DNA of 7,304 nucleotides from an uncultured bacterium (GCA_937928585.1 CALEZK010000351.1:1-7304); one strand, 5' to 3'. Counted from the stretch's first letter, positions 1-6,125 are shown. Notes: a model not told the origin generated them from the letters alone. Program-made: numbers and translations.

Positions 1-740
1 TGGCGAGGTAGGCCATCCGCCCTTGCAGGGTCTTCGCATCGCGGATGGTGTCGCCCAGCGTTTTCCCGCGGACGAGTTTCATCGTGTAGTAAATGGTTCC
101 GTCGCGGCGGCGCCCCAGCTCGTAGACTGGGACAATCGACGGGTGCTCAAGCTGCCCGGTGACACGCGCTTCGCGGAGGAAGCGGGATACCATTTCCAAG
201 CCTTGGCCCACGGGGGTCTGCGGTGGGCGCTGGCGCGCAGAGGCGGGCAACAGTTCTTTCATGGCGACTTCGCGGCCGAGGTGTTCGTCATGGACGAGGA
301 GCACGCGCCCCATGCCGCCGCGGGCGTATTCGCTTTCGCCAGTATACCGGCCCGGGGTCTCTTCGACGCCGGGGGCCTTGTCGCGACGTTCATCGAGATA
401 GACGGGCTGCGGCCCCTTGACGGTCACGTCTTGCGAGCCGGGTTCGCGCGGACCGGCGGAGAGGGAGTGCAGACTTGCATCTACGAACTGGCGGCCGTTC
501 GCGCCAGCGCCGCCGGCGCCCGCGAGATCCGTCTCGCGCGCGGAGGGCCTCGTTCATGAACGATTCGATGAGCGATTTTTCTTCGGGGGCGAGCAGATTC
601 GCCTCGATCAGGCGGTCGGGGAGGTCGCGCGTGGGGTCTGCGGCCCACTGGGCGACGATATCGCGCATGCGATCCGGCGCAATACCCCGAAGCATTACCG
701 CGAGGTGGCCGAATAGGAGATTCTTATTGTTGTCACTCAT
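1..740 (-). pseudogene. Ser/Thr protein kinase, 5' part, apparent frameshift, runs off left edge
   Basis: Start ATG at 738-740. The first ~66 residues (NKNLLFGHLAV... to ...IESFMNEAL) match the small N-terminal domain found ahead of many planctomycete-type Hanks kinases. That frame then turns Arg-rich and stops at 390-392. The kinase domain is read in the next frame, open from 553 down to the window edge. It shows a Gly-rich loop (YARGGMGRVLLVHD), the catalytic Lys in VAMKEL, the helix-C Glu in FLREARVTGQLEHPSIVPVY and a hinge YYTMKLVRGKTL. The catalytic HRD and DFG motifs lie beyond position 1. The two frames join if one CG unit is added to the (CG)4 run at 535-542, giving EALRARETDLAG. The frame of the kinase part has a TGA at 554-556 and no good start before the Gly-rich loop, so it is unlikely to be a separate gene. 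Either the gene is broken or the sequence has a small error. Calling it a kinase is secure; calling it a pseudogene is not. Confidence 0.75.
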
Positions 741-741
741 A

Positions 742-785
742 TCACGGGCGACTGCCTACCATCGTCAGGCACAGCTCGCCCGTGA
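742..785. repeat. Stem-loop just upstream of the kinase start
   Basis: A perfect 10-bp inverted repeat, TCACGGGCGA (742-751) and TCGCCCGTGA (776-785). Inside it is a second possible 5-bp stem, TGCCT (753-757) with AGGCA (767-771), around a 9-nt loop. It ends one base before the kinase ATG, so it would lie in the leader of that mRNA, where no clear Shine-Dalgarno sequence is seen. No T-run follows on either strand, so a standard terminator is unlikely. It could be a leader structure or an operator. Confidence 0.5.
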
Positions 786-913
786 AATGGACAAACGGTG
801 CAAAACGTAAAGTCCCCAAGACCAGCGCCGGAAGTTACATTAGCAGAATTCTCTCCTTTTGGGAAGAGGTAGTCAGACGCATGGGGTGATTCGGTAGTTT
901 CGCTGGGCGACTA
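786..913. other. Intergenic stretch between lipoprotein and kinase genes
   Basis: No coding sequence, tRNA or convincing promoter is seen here. A weak hairpin at 894-914 (GTAG/CTAC plus TCGC/GCGA with a TT bulge) sits at the stop codon of the lipoprotein gene and might end its transcript, but no T-run follows on the minus strand. Confidence 0.3.
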
Positions 914-1516
914 CTATATCGAGAGGGTATCGATTTGTGGCCGCTGCGTGTCAGCGGGCGACAGGATGGGCGCAAGCAACTGGCGCAGCGCGATTACATC
1001 CGGGTGGCCCGGGGCGACTTTGTCCGCAAGTTCGGAGTGCTCGAGGCACTTCGCCACCAATCTGGGAACCACGATTTGCGGATTCATTCCAGGCATGGAA
1101 CGCGGATCATTTGTCAATGCGTCGATGAGCAAGAGGTAAATTTTCGCCTGATTGATATGACACATCATCTCGAAGTAGGTTGCGTCGAAGCGAGGAATGG
1201 GGTTGACCTTGCCTTGCCGTTCGAATAGGGCAAGCGCGGTTTCGAGTTCACCCTGGGCAATGCCAAGCCATCGCTGGTTTTGGGAGTAGAGGTAACAGGT
1301 GCCCAAGTACCAGTGTGCGCCGGCATGCTCGGGTTGAACCAGCAAGAACTCTTTAAACGCGGCTATGGCGTTTTCATAGTTGCCATCCAGGTAGAGCTGT
1401 TCGGCTTTCGCGAATTGTTCCGCCACGGGAACAGGTGGCGGAGCGCACGAGCACACAATCATGCAGGTAGCTGCGACTGCGCGAAGCGGGATGGGTACTT
1501 TGAAGCGAGGGAACAT
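914..1516 (-). CDS. TPR-containing lipoprotein, 200 aa
   Basis: The protein begins MFPRFKVPIPLRAVAATC and continues MIVCSCAPPP. This is a short basic start, a hydrophobic segment and a lipobox-like V-C-S-C with Cys24 as the likely lipidated residue (Cys22 is an alternative), followed by a Pro-rich linker. Residues about 36-69 form a clear tetratricopeptide repeat (AKAEQLYLDGNYENAIAAFKEF, then LLVQPEHAGAHWYLG), with more helical sequence after it. It is probably exported and membrane-anchored, and may act as a protein-binding scaffold; no enzyme motif is seen. The frame stays open upstream to a GTG at 1591, but that start would put 25 charged residues before the signal peptide, so the ATG at 1514-1516 is preferred even though its ribosome binding site is weak. 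The gene is divergent from the phosphatase operon and lies upstream of the kinase on the same strand, 173 bp away. A link to the signalling genes is possible but not shown. Confidence 0.75.
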   Translation of the reverse strand: MFPRFKVPIPLRAVAATCMIVCSCAPPPVPVAEQFAKAEQLYLDGNYENAIAAFKEFLLVQPEHAGAHWYLGTCYLYSQNQRWLGIAQGELETALALFERQGKVNPIPRFDATYFEMMCHINQAKIYLLLIDALTNDPRSMPGMNPQIVVPRLVAKCLEHSELADKVAPGHPDVIALRQLLAPILSPADTQRPQIDTLSI

Positions 1517-1571
1517 AAGGTTATTCTCGCGAACCGCTCGGGTAGCGCGCAAGTGCGGCGTGTCCCGCTCC

Positions 1572-1601
1572 TTGCCCATGTTGCACCCCACCCGCTAGAA
1601 T
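1572..1601 (+). promoter_or_regulatory. Possible sigma70-type promoter for the phosphatase operon
   Basis: TTGCCC (1572-1577) and TAGAAT (1596-1601) are 18 bp apart, with 4/6 and 5/6 matches to the -35 and -10 consensus. Transcription would start near 1608, about 26 bp before the GTG start at 1634. The region 1517-1633 is the whole divergent intergenic space, so the promoter of the lipoprotein gene must overlap it or lie inside it. This is a pattern match by eye only. Confidence 0.35.
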
Positions 1602-1633
1602 CCCGTGGGGAATGCAATCCTGAGGAATACAGC

Positions 1634-3316
1634 GTGCTGCGTGGTTTTCTAATCTGCAAGAAGAACGGCGAGGCCGAACGGCGCGTGCCGATCGGCACGT
1701 CGATTACGCTGGGCAGATCGGTGGAATGCGGCTGTGTGGTGGACGATGCGGCCGCCTCGCGGCGGCATGTCCGGATTACGCAGGATGGCGACCGGTATTT
1801 GTGGAAGGACCTCGGAAGCACGAACGGCACGCAACTCAACGGCATGCCGATGATCGAGGGCGTCCTGAACAACGGCGATCAGCTGCAAATCGGCGAAACG
1901 ATTATGCGGTTTGAGATGGAGGACGTTCCTGACGACGTCGATGAACCGGACAACACGACGGTCTTCAAGGAAACAATCTTCAATTGGCAAAAGGCCGGTG
2001 ACGACGAAGAAGAACGCGAAGGCCGGGCGGAAAATTTGTTGCGCGCTGTGTACACGGTGATGAATGAAATTTCCTCGAACTACGAGCCCTGCCCCTTGCT
2101 GGATCATATCTTGGAAACGACCATGCGCGCGATCGATGCGCAGCGCGGCGCGATTGCCTTCGCTTCCGCGGAGAGCCACGGCTTGCAGCCCTGCCCGGTG
2201 TGCAAGAAATTTCACATCATCACGCGGGGCAAGATACGGCATGTAGGCCAGCATGATTTCACCGTAAGCGAGACGGTGGTGCAGCGCGTCATTCGCCGCG
2301 GCGAAAGTTTGTTGTATCAAGACACAGATCGCGACAGCGAACTGAACGTCAGCGAGAGTATCCGTTCTTTGCGGTTGCGCTCGATTATTTGCGCGCCACT
2401 CCGGGGCAAGTTTGGAATTTTCGGCATCCTGTATGTCGACAGCGACAGCCCCAAGCACCAGTACACCCACGAAGACATGTTGCTCAGTACGGCGGTTGGC
2501 AACAGCGCGGGACTCGCGCTCGAGAATGCGCGCATGCACAGTCAGATCGTCGACAAAGATCGTATGGAACAGGAGATTCAGCACGCCTGGCAGATTCAGC
2601 AGGGGTTCCTGATCAATCAGTGGCCGGAGGACAATCCGCGCTTCCAGATTTACGGTGACATGCGCCCCGCCAAAACCGTTGGCGGCGATTTCTACGATTT
2701 CGTGCAGCCGGACGCCAACCGCGTGGGCATCTTGATCGGCGACGTGAGCGGAAAGGGCGTGCCGGCCGCGCTGACCATGGCGCAGCTGCTCGCGGAGTTT
2801 CGATTGGCAGCACGAGACTGCAATTCTCCTTCGCAAGTCTTTCGTGAACTGAACAAAAGCATGAGCATGCGTGGACGACGCGGCACCTTTTGTACGCTCA
2901 GCTATCTGATTCTGGAACTCGACACCGGGCGCGTGTTGTGTTCCAGCGCGGGCCATCACCCCGTATTGGCGGTTGGCAAGGGCGATTTGCGGGTCTTCGG
3001 CAATGCTTCGGGTCCGCCCGTGGGGATCATGCCCGACACGCCATGGACGGACGCGGAATCACGGGTGAAGCCCGGAGAAACCCTGTTGTTGTATACCGAC
3101 GGTATCGTTGAGGCGCGCACGGTTCGAACGCGGGCCGAGGGCGTCAATTCACCGGAAGAATACGGGTTGGAGAATCTCGCGCAGGCAGCATCGTCGCAGT
3201 ATCAGAAGACTCCGCGAGAAATGATCGAGTTCATCAATGAAGAAGTGCGCAAATACTGCGCGCCCGCCAGCCCGCACGACGATTGCACCATGGTTGCGCT
3301 GAAGTATCTGGGGTAA
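1634..3316 (+). CDS. FHA-GAF-PP2C (SpoIIE/RsbU-type) serine phosphatase, 560 aa
   Basis: Three domains in order. FHA at about 1-95: GRS at 27-29, SRRH at 42-45 and GSTNGT at 61-66, the residues that bind phosphothreonine. GAF at about 135-300, a sensory domain, with a CPVC motif at 187-190. PP2C/SpoIIE phosphatase at about 310-560, with the metal-binding acidic residues present: Asp352 in GGDFYDF, Asp370 in IGDVSGKG, Asp489 in YTDG and Asp549-550 in HDDCTMVALK. It is therefore predicted active and cytoplasmic; no membrane segment is seen. In this family the usual substrate is a phosphorylated STAS protein, and one is encoded two genes downstream. The FHA domain may recognise a phosphothreonine made by a Hanks kinase such as the one at 1-740. 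The start is GTG 1634, with GAGG at 1622-1625 eight bases upstream. The open frame extends back to 1280, but that part is antisense to the lipoprotein gene and has no domain. The stop is three bases before the next ATG. Confidence 0.95.
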   Translation: MLRGFLICKKNGEAERRVPIGTSITLGRSVECGCVVDDAAASRRHVRITQDGDRYLWKDLGSTNGTQLNGMPMIEGVLNNGDQLQIGETIMRFEMEDVPDDVDEPDNTTVFKETIFNWQKAGDDEEEREGRAENLLRAVYTVMNEISSNYEPCPLLDHILETTMRAIDAQRGAIAFASAESHGLQPCPVCKKFHIITRGKIRHVGQHDFTVSETVVQRVIRRGESLLYQDTDRDSELNVSESIRSLRLRSIICAPLRGKFGIFGILYVDSDSPKHQYTHEDMLLSTAVGNSAGLALENARMHSQIVDKDRMEQEIQHAWQIQQGFLINQWPEDNPRFQIYGDMRPAKTVGGDFYDFVQPDANRVGILIGDVSGKGVPAALTMAQLLAEFRLAARDCNSPSQVFRELNKSMSMRGRRGTFCTLSYLILELDTGRVLCSSAGHHPVLAVGKGDLRVFGNASGPPVGIMPDTPWTDAESRVKPGETLLLYTDGIVEARTVRTRAEGVNSPEEYGLENLAQAASSQYQKTPREMIEFINEEVRKYCAPASPHDDCTMVALKYLG

Positions 3317-3319
3317 CGC

Positions 3320-3757
3320 ATGAAGAACGCGGACATCAACATCGATCTCGTTTCCGACCCGCGGCTGCTGGGATCGGTGCGTGGACTTGTGCGCACGTAT
3401 TTGCTCAACGAAGGATTCGACAGCGATCGCGCGAGCGAAATTGTGCTGGCGGTGGATGAAGCGTGCACGAACGCGATGCGCCACTCCTATGGCGGCAGTA
3501 CCGATAATCGCCTGCGGCTGACAGTGCGAAAATATGCGCGGGGCATCGAGTTTGTCTTGCGCGACCGCGGGGTTCCCGTACCGGTAGAGAAGTGTGAGCG
3601 AAAAGAGATCGCAGTGCCCGATGCGGCGCACCTGACGCCGGGAGGGCTAGGCGTGCAGTTGATCCATCGCGTGTTTGACGAAGTTAAATTTCAACCCGGG
3701 AAAACCGCCGGTAACCGTGTAGTGATGCGGTTGATTTCGCCGGAAAAATCCAGTTAG
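3320..3757 (+). CDS. RsbW/SpoIIAB-like anti-sigma factor kinase (GHKL ATPase), 145 aa
   Basis: A single HATPase_c domain of typical RsbW length. The N box is DEACTNAMRH (46-55), with Glu47 and the Mg-binding Asn51. The G1 box is RDRG (81-84) and the G2 box is GGLGVQLI (108-115). Proteins of this family bind ATP, phosphorylate a Ser of a STAS antagonist and, when not held by the unphosphorylated STAS protein, sequester a partner, classically a sigma factor. The gene begins three bases after the phosphatase stop and is followed 70 bp later by a STAS gene, so enzyme, antagonist and phosphatase are all present. No sigma factor gene is seen nearby; the regulated partner may be elsewhere or may be the ABC transporter that follows. 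Confidence 0.92.
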   Translation: MKNADINIDLVSDPRLLGSVRGLVRTYLLNEGFDSDRASEIVLAVDEACTNAMRHSYGGSTDNRLRLTVRKYARGIEFVLRDRGVPVPVEKCERKEIAVPDAAHLTPGGLGVQLIHRVFDEVKFQPGKTAGNRVVMRLISPEKSS

Positions 3758-3827
3758 GTAGACTAGAGTACAATTCGACGCGGCCAGTACGAACCATGAC
3801 ACCAATTCGGTGACTGAGGATTTAATA

Positions 3828-4148
3828 ATGGCGATGGAACTTTCGAAAGCGGATGACGGCAGCGGCAAGCACACGATAACGATCGTGGGGGAAATTGACC
3901 TGTACACGTCGCCCAAACTGCGTTCCGCGATAACCGAGTCGGTTCCAGCTGCTTCGCGCGCGCTGCACGTCAGCCTTGCGTCGGTCGAGTATATGGACAG
4001 TTCCGGCGTCGCGACACTGGTTGAAGGATTGCGCGCGGCCATGGAACGCAACCTTGAATTTGTGCTGCTCTCGCCTTCGCCGTCGGTGTTGAAGGTGCTT
4101 CAACTTTCCCGGCTCGACACGGTATTCACAATTCGCGAACACGCATGA
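3828..4148 (+). CDS. STAS-domain protein (RsbV/SpoIIAA or MlaB type), 106 aa
   Basis: A stand-alone STAS domain with ITIVGEIDLYTSPKLR (17-32) and the phosphorylation motif YMDSSGVATL (55-64). Ser58 lines up with the Ser that SpoIIAB phosphorylates in SpoIIAA. The start ATG 3828 has GAGGA at 3816-3820 seven bases upstream; an upstream in-frame GTG at 3810 would put that ribosome binding site inside the gene. The last four bases (ATGA at 4145-4148) overlap the start of the permease gene, so the two are likely translated together. Two roles fit: anti-sigma factor antagonist, suggested by the kept Ser and the kinase and phosphatase upstream, or the MlaB-like STAS subunit of the transporter, suggested by the coupling to MlaE. 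Both could hold at once. The 70-bp gap before it holds only a small CACC/GGTG hairpin. Confidence 0.92.
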   Translation: MAMELSKADDGSGKHTITIVGEIDLYTSPKLRSAITESVPAASRALHVSLASVEYMDSSGVATLVEGLRAAMERNLEFVLLSPSPSVLKVLQLSRLDTVFTIREHA

Positions 4149-4942
4149 GCGCAGTGACGTACGTTTTTGGATATACCGGCCGAATCTCGCTGAACGCGCT
4201 CTACGCGTTGGCGCGGATATGCGTGCTGATCAACGACACGCTGAACTGGACCTTCATTCAGCCGTTGCGCGGGAAAGGCCTGCGGTGGCGAAGCGCGGTC
4301 GAGCATTTCGTGCAGTTCGGCGTCAACTCGCTGCCGATTGTTGGCCTGATCTGCTTTCTGATCGGCGGCATCATGGCGATGCAATCGGTCTATCTCCTGC
4401 GCGCTTTCGGCGCGACGCAATACGTGGCGAATCTGGTCGGCGTGATCGCGGTTCGCGAACTCGCGCCGCTGATGACGGCTATCCTGCTCACGGGCCGAAG
4501 CGGATCCGCCATCACCGCGGAAATTGGCACGATGAAGGTATCCGAGGAGATCGACGCGCTTGAAGTCATGGGGTTGAACCCTACGAAGCATCTGGTGGTG
4601 CCGAAATTCCTTGCAATGATCCTCGCCATACCCTGCCTTACAGTTCTCGGGGCGCTCATCATGATATTCGGCGGTTTCGCGGTGACGGTCTGGGTCGTGG
4701 GCCTGGAACCGGATGTCTACATTAACAACACCATAAAATCGATCAAGATTCGTGATTTCGCAACGGGACTCTCGAAAAGTTTCTTCTTCGGCATCGTGAT
4801 TTGTCTGGTAGGCGTGTATCGCGGCTTTCAGGTGCGGGGCGGAGCGGAAGGCGTCGGCCATATGACGACGTCGTCTGTGGTGACGTCAATTTTCCTGATC
4901 ATTCTTGTTGACTTGGTCTTTACGTACCTCTTCTTTTTTTAA
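4145..4942 (+). CDS. mlaE: MlaE/YrbE-type lipid ABC transporter permease, 265 aa
   Basis: Multi-pass membrane protein of normal family length. The MlaE signature is very clear: VIAVRELAPLMTAILLTGRS at 100-119, then AITAEIGTMKVSEEIDALEV at 122-141 and the MG that ends the motif. Hydrophobic segments lie at about 60-82, 94-117, 151-187, 212-227 and 245-265. An amphipathic N-terminal region (about 10-40) is typical of the family. In proteobacteria and plastids (TGD1) it forms the membrane channel of MCE systems that move phospholipids between membranes. The matching ATPase is at 5164, after a 221-bp gap, but no MCE (MlaD) gene follows. There is no strong ribosome binding site, in line with coupling to the STAS gene by a 4-bp overlap. 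The stop codon TAA lies in the first bases of repeat copy 1. Confidence 0.93.
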   Translation: MSAVTYVFGYTGRISLNALYALARICVLINDTLNWTFIQPLRGKGLRWRSAVEHFVQFGVNSLPIVGLICFLIGGIMAMQSVYLLRAFGATQYVANLVGVIAVRELAPLMTAILLTGRSGSAITAEIGTMKVSEEIDALEVMGLNPTKHLVVPKFLAMILAIPCLTVLGALIMIFGGFAVTVWVVGLEPDVYINNTIKSIKIRDFATGLSKSFFFGIVICLVGVYRGFQVRGGAEGVGHMTTSSVVTSIFLIILVDLVFTYLFFF

Positions 4943-5153
4943 CCCGGATTTTTCGCACGCACAGACTACATACCCAGTAACTGAGGTAAAGGATGCGTTT
5001 TATGAAGTCTCTACAGGCAATCTCCGCTTACGCAGTATGCGTGTGAAAAAACCTTACCAATGATCCTTTGGGTACTATCAAGAGCATTTCTCACCGCTTG
5101 ATGCTCTTCTAACTGGAACTTAAGCATTTGATGCGGTGAGAAATGCGGACTAG
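4939..5153 (+). repeat. Repeat element copy 1 (head-to-tail), upstream of mlaF
   Basis: Fills nearly the whole 221-bp gap between the permease and ATPase genes. The head reads TTAACCCGGATTTTTCGC (4939-4956) and the tail GTGAGAAATGCGGACTAG (5136-5153). Inside, a 108-bp core (4946-5053) is bounded by 18-nt imperfect inverted arms (GGATTTTTCGCACGCACA against TATGCGTGTGAAAAAACC, three mismatches). Copy 2 at 5967-6125, read on the minus strand, has the same head, an ungapped 108-bp core and the same tail. Copy 1 is 56 bp longer, in the segment between core and tail. The head begins in the stop codon of mlaE, and the tail ends where the ribosome binding site of mlaF begins. Confidence 0.75.
5084..5146. 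repeat. 14-bp perfect inverted repeat in the mlaF leader
   Basis: GCATTTCTCACCGC (5084-5097) and GCGGTGAGAAATGC (5133-5146) are exact reverse complements, separated by 35 nt. As RNA this would be a strong hairpin ending 17 bases before the mlaF ATG and 6 bases before its GAGG. It lies inside repeat copy 1 and corresponds to a much smaller palindrome (TTCTC/GAGAA, 5978-5989) in copy 2. No T-run follows, so it is not a standard terminator; an effect on mlaF translation or mRNA stability is possible. Confidence 0.7.
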
Positions 5154-5163
5154 AGGCGTATCA

Positions 5164-5970
5164 ATGTCTTACGTTGCGGATCCGATTATAGAAGTGCGCG
5201 ACCTTGTCGTGAGGTACGGAGATCGCACTGTCCTGGACGGCGTCAATTTCACGGTGAATCGCGGCGAAACCTTCGTGATTCTTGGCGGCAGCGGTTGCGG
5301 CAAGAGCACGCTGCTGCGCAACCTCGTGGGGCTCATGCGCCCCTACTCCGGCAGCATCCGAATCAACGGCCAGGACATCACGACCATGTCTGACCAGGAA
5401 CGCGTCGAGGTGCGCAAGAAACTGGGGATGTGCTTTCAGGCTTCCGCGCTCTTCAATTCCATGAGCGTGGGCGATAACGTCGCGCTGCCGCTTCGCGAAC
5501 ACACGGCGCTGGAAGAATCGACCATCGACATCATGACGAAGATCAAGCTGGAGTTGGTGGGCCTTGGGGGGTTCGAAAACTATCTCCCTTCCGAACTAAG
5601 CGGCGGCATGAAGAAACGCGCAGGCCTCGCGCGCGCGATGGCCATGGACCCTGAGATCATCTTCTACGACGAACCTTCCGCCGGTCTCGATCCGATTGTG
5701 GCGGCAGGCCTGGACGCGCTGATTCGCAAAATGCAGCAGACGTTCAATCTGACGAGCGTGGTGGTGACACACGAGATGGCAAGCGTGCGGCTGATCGCGG
5801 ACCGGGTTGTCATGCTGCTTGCCGGTCGCGTTGTTGGGCTTGGAACGCTGGACGAATTGCAGCAATCCGAGCACCCGTTCGTTAAGCAGTTCTTCGAGCG
5901 AAGGCCGGATGACGAATCGGACAATCGGGAAGAGTTCATCCGCAGCCTAACCGGCCAGGACAACGACTAG
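5164..5970 (+). CDS. mlaF: MlaF-type lipid ABC transporter ATP-binding protein, 268 aa
   Basis: A complete ABC ATPase: Walker A GGSGCGKST (41-49), Q-loop Gln92 in CFQASALFNSMSV, signature ELSGGMKKRAGLARA (144-158), Walker B IIFYDE (165-170), D-loop SAGLD (172-176) and H-loop His203. The LSGGMKKR and DEPSAGLDP wording and the ALFNSMSVGDNVALPL segment are typical of the MlaF group. It should drive the MlaE permease encoded just upstream, at the inner face of the cytoplasmic membrane. The start ATG 5164 has GAGG at 5153-5156 seven bases upstream; an in-frame ATG at 5143 lacks a usable site and lies in the hairpin arm. The C-terminal tail (about 247-268, acidic, DDESDNREE) extends past the core domain. 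The gene is bracketed by two inverted copies of a repeat, and its TAG stop is shared with the edge of copy 2. Confidence 0.95.
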   Translation: MSYVADPIIEVRDLVVRYGDRTVLDGVNFTVNRGETFVILGGSGCGKSTLLRNLVGLMRPYSGSIRINGQDITTMSDQERVEVRKKLGMCFQASALFNSMSVGDNVALPLREHTALEESTIDIMTKIKLELVGLGGFENYLPSELSGGMKKRAGLARAMAMDPEIIFYDEPSAGLDPIVAAGLDALIRKMQQTFNLTSVVVTHEMASVRLIADRVVMLLAGRVVGLGTLDELQQSEHPFVKQFFERRPDDESDNREEFIRSLTGQDND

Positions 5971-6125
5971 CCCCCATTTCTCACGAGAACTCCCGGGGGT
6001 TCCCTTGTGAGGATTCTTCACACGCACTCCGAGTAACCACGAACTGCCCATGACTACTTCGTAACCTGCTGCCTTCGCTTCGGTTATCGGTTTAATGACA
6101 TGTGCGTGTGAAAAATCCGGGCTAA
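5967..6125 (-). repeat. Repeat element copy 2 (inverted relative to copy 1), downstream of mlaF
   Basis: Read on the minus strand, the head TTAGCCCGGATTTTTCAC (6125-6108) and tail GTGAGAAATGGGGGCTAG (5984-5967) are themselves inverted repeats, matching at 14 of 18 bases, as in a miniature inverted-repeat element. The inner 108-bp core (6011-6118) has arms GGATTCTTCACACGCACT and TGTGCGTGTGAAAAATCC (two mismatches). The core aligns without gaps to that of copy 1, about 64% by eye count. CTAG at the left edge contains the mlaF stop codon. A near-palindrome GAACTCCCGGGGGTTC (5987-6002) lies between tail and core and could help end mlaF transcription, though no T-run follows. The remaining 6126-6264 holds nothing recognisable except the ribosome binding site of the next gene. 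Confidence 0.75.

Noticed and set aside
1280..1633. In-frame N-terminal extension of the phosphatase gene by 118 codons
   Set aside because: It is antisense to the lipoprotein gene, has no recognisable domain, and a good ribosome binding site precedes the GTG at 1634, where FHA homology begins.
1649..2959. Long open frame (436 codons) on the minus strand
   Set aside because: It lies wholly opposite the FHA-GAF-PP2C gene, shows no domain and is explained by GC-rich codon bias of the real gene.
3769..3774. TACAAT as a -10 box for a separate STAS-mlaE promoter
   Set aside because: No -35-like hexamer is found at a suitable distance.
3810..3827. GTG 3810 as the start of the STAS gene
   Set aside because: The GAGGA at 3816-3820 would then be inside the gene; it is well placed for ATG 3828.
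4100..4861. Open frame of 253 codons on the minus strand
   Set aside because: It is opposite the mlaE gene, rich in His, Arg and Asp as expected of an antisense shadow, with no hydrophobic or domain pattern.
5098..5134. Direct repeat TTGATGC taken as a CRISPR-like unit
   Set aside because: There are only two 7-bp copies with no regular spacing; they are part of the hairpin loop region. No CRISPR array or tRNA was seen in the window.
5143..5163. Upstream ATG as the mlaF start
   Set aside because: It lies in the hairpin arm without a usable ribosome binding site, while ATG 5164 has GAGG seven bases upstream and leads straight into the conserved domain.
4939..6125. Invertible segment switching mlaF on and off by recombination between the inverted repeats
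   Set aside because: The two copies are too diverged (about 64% in the core) for ordinary homologous recombination, and no recombinase gene is present.
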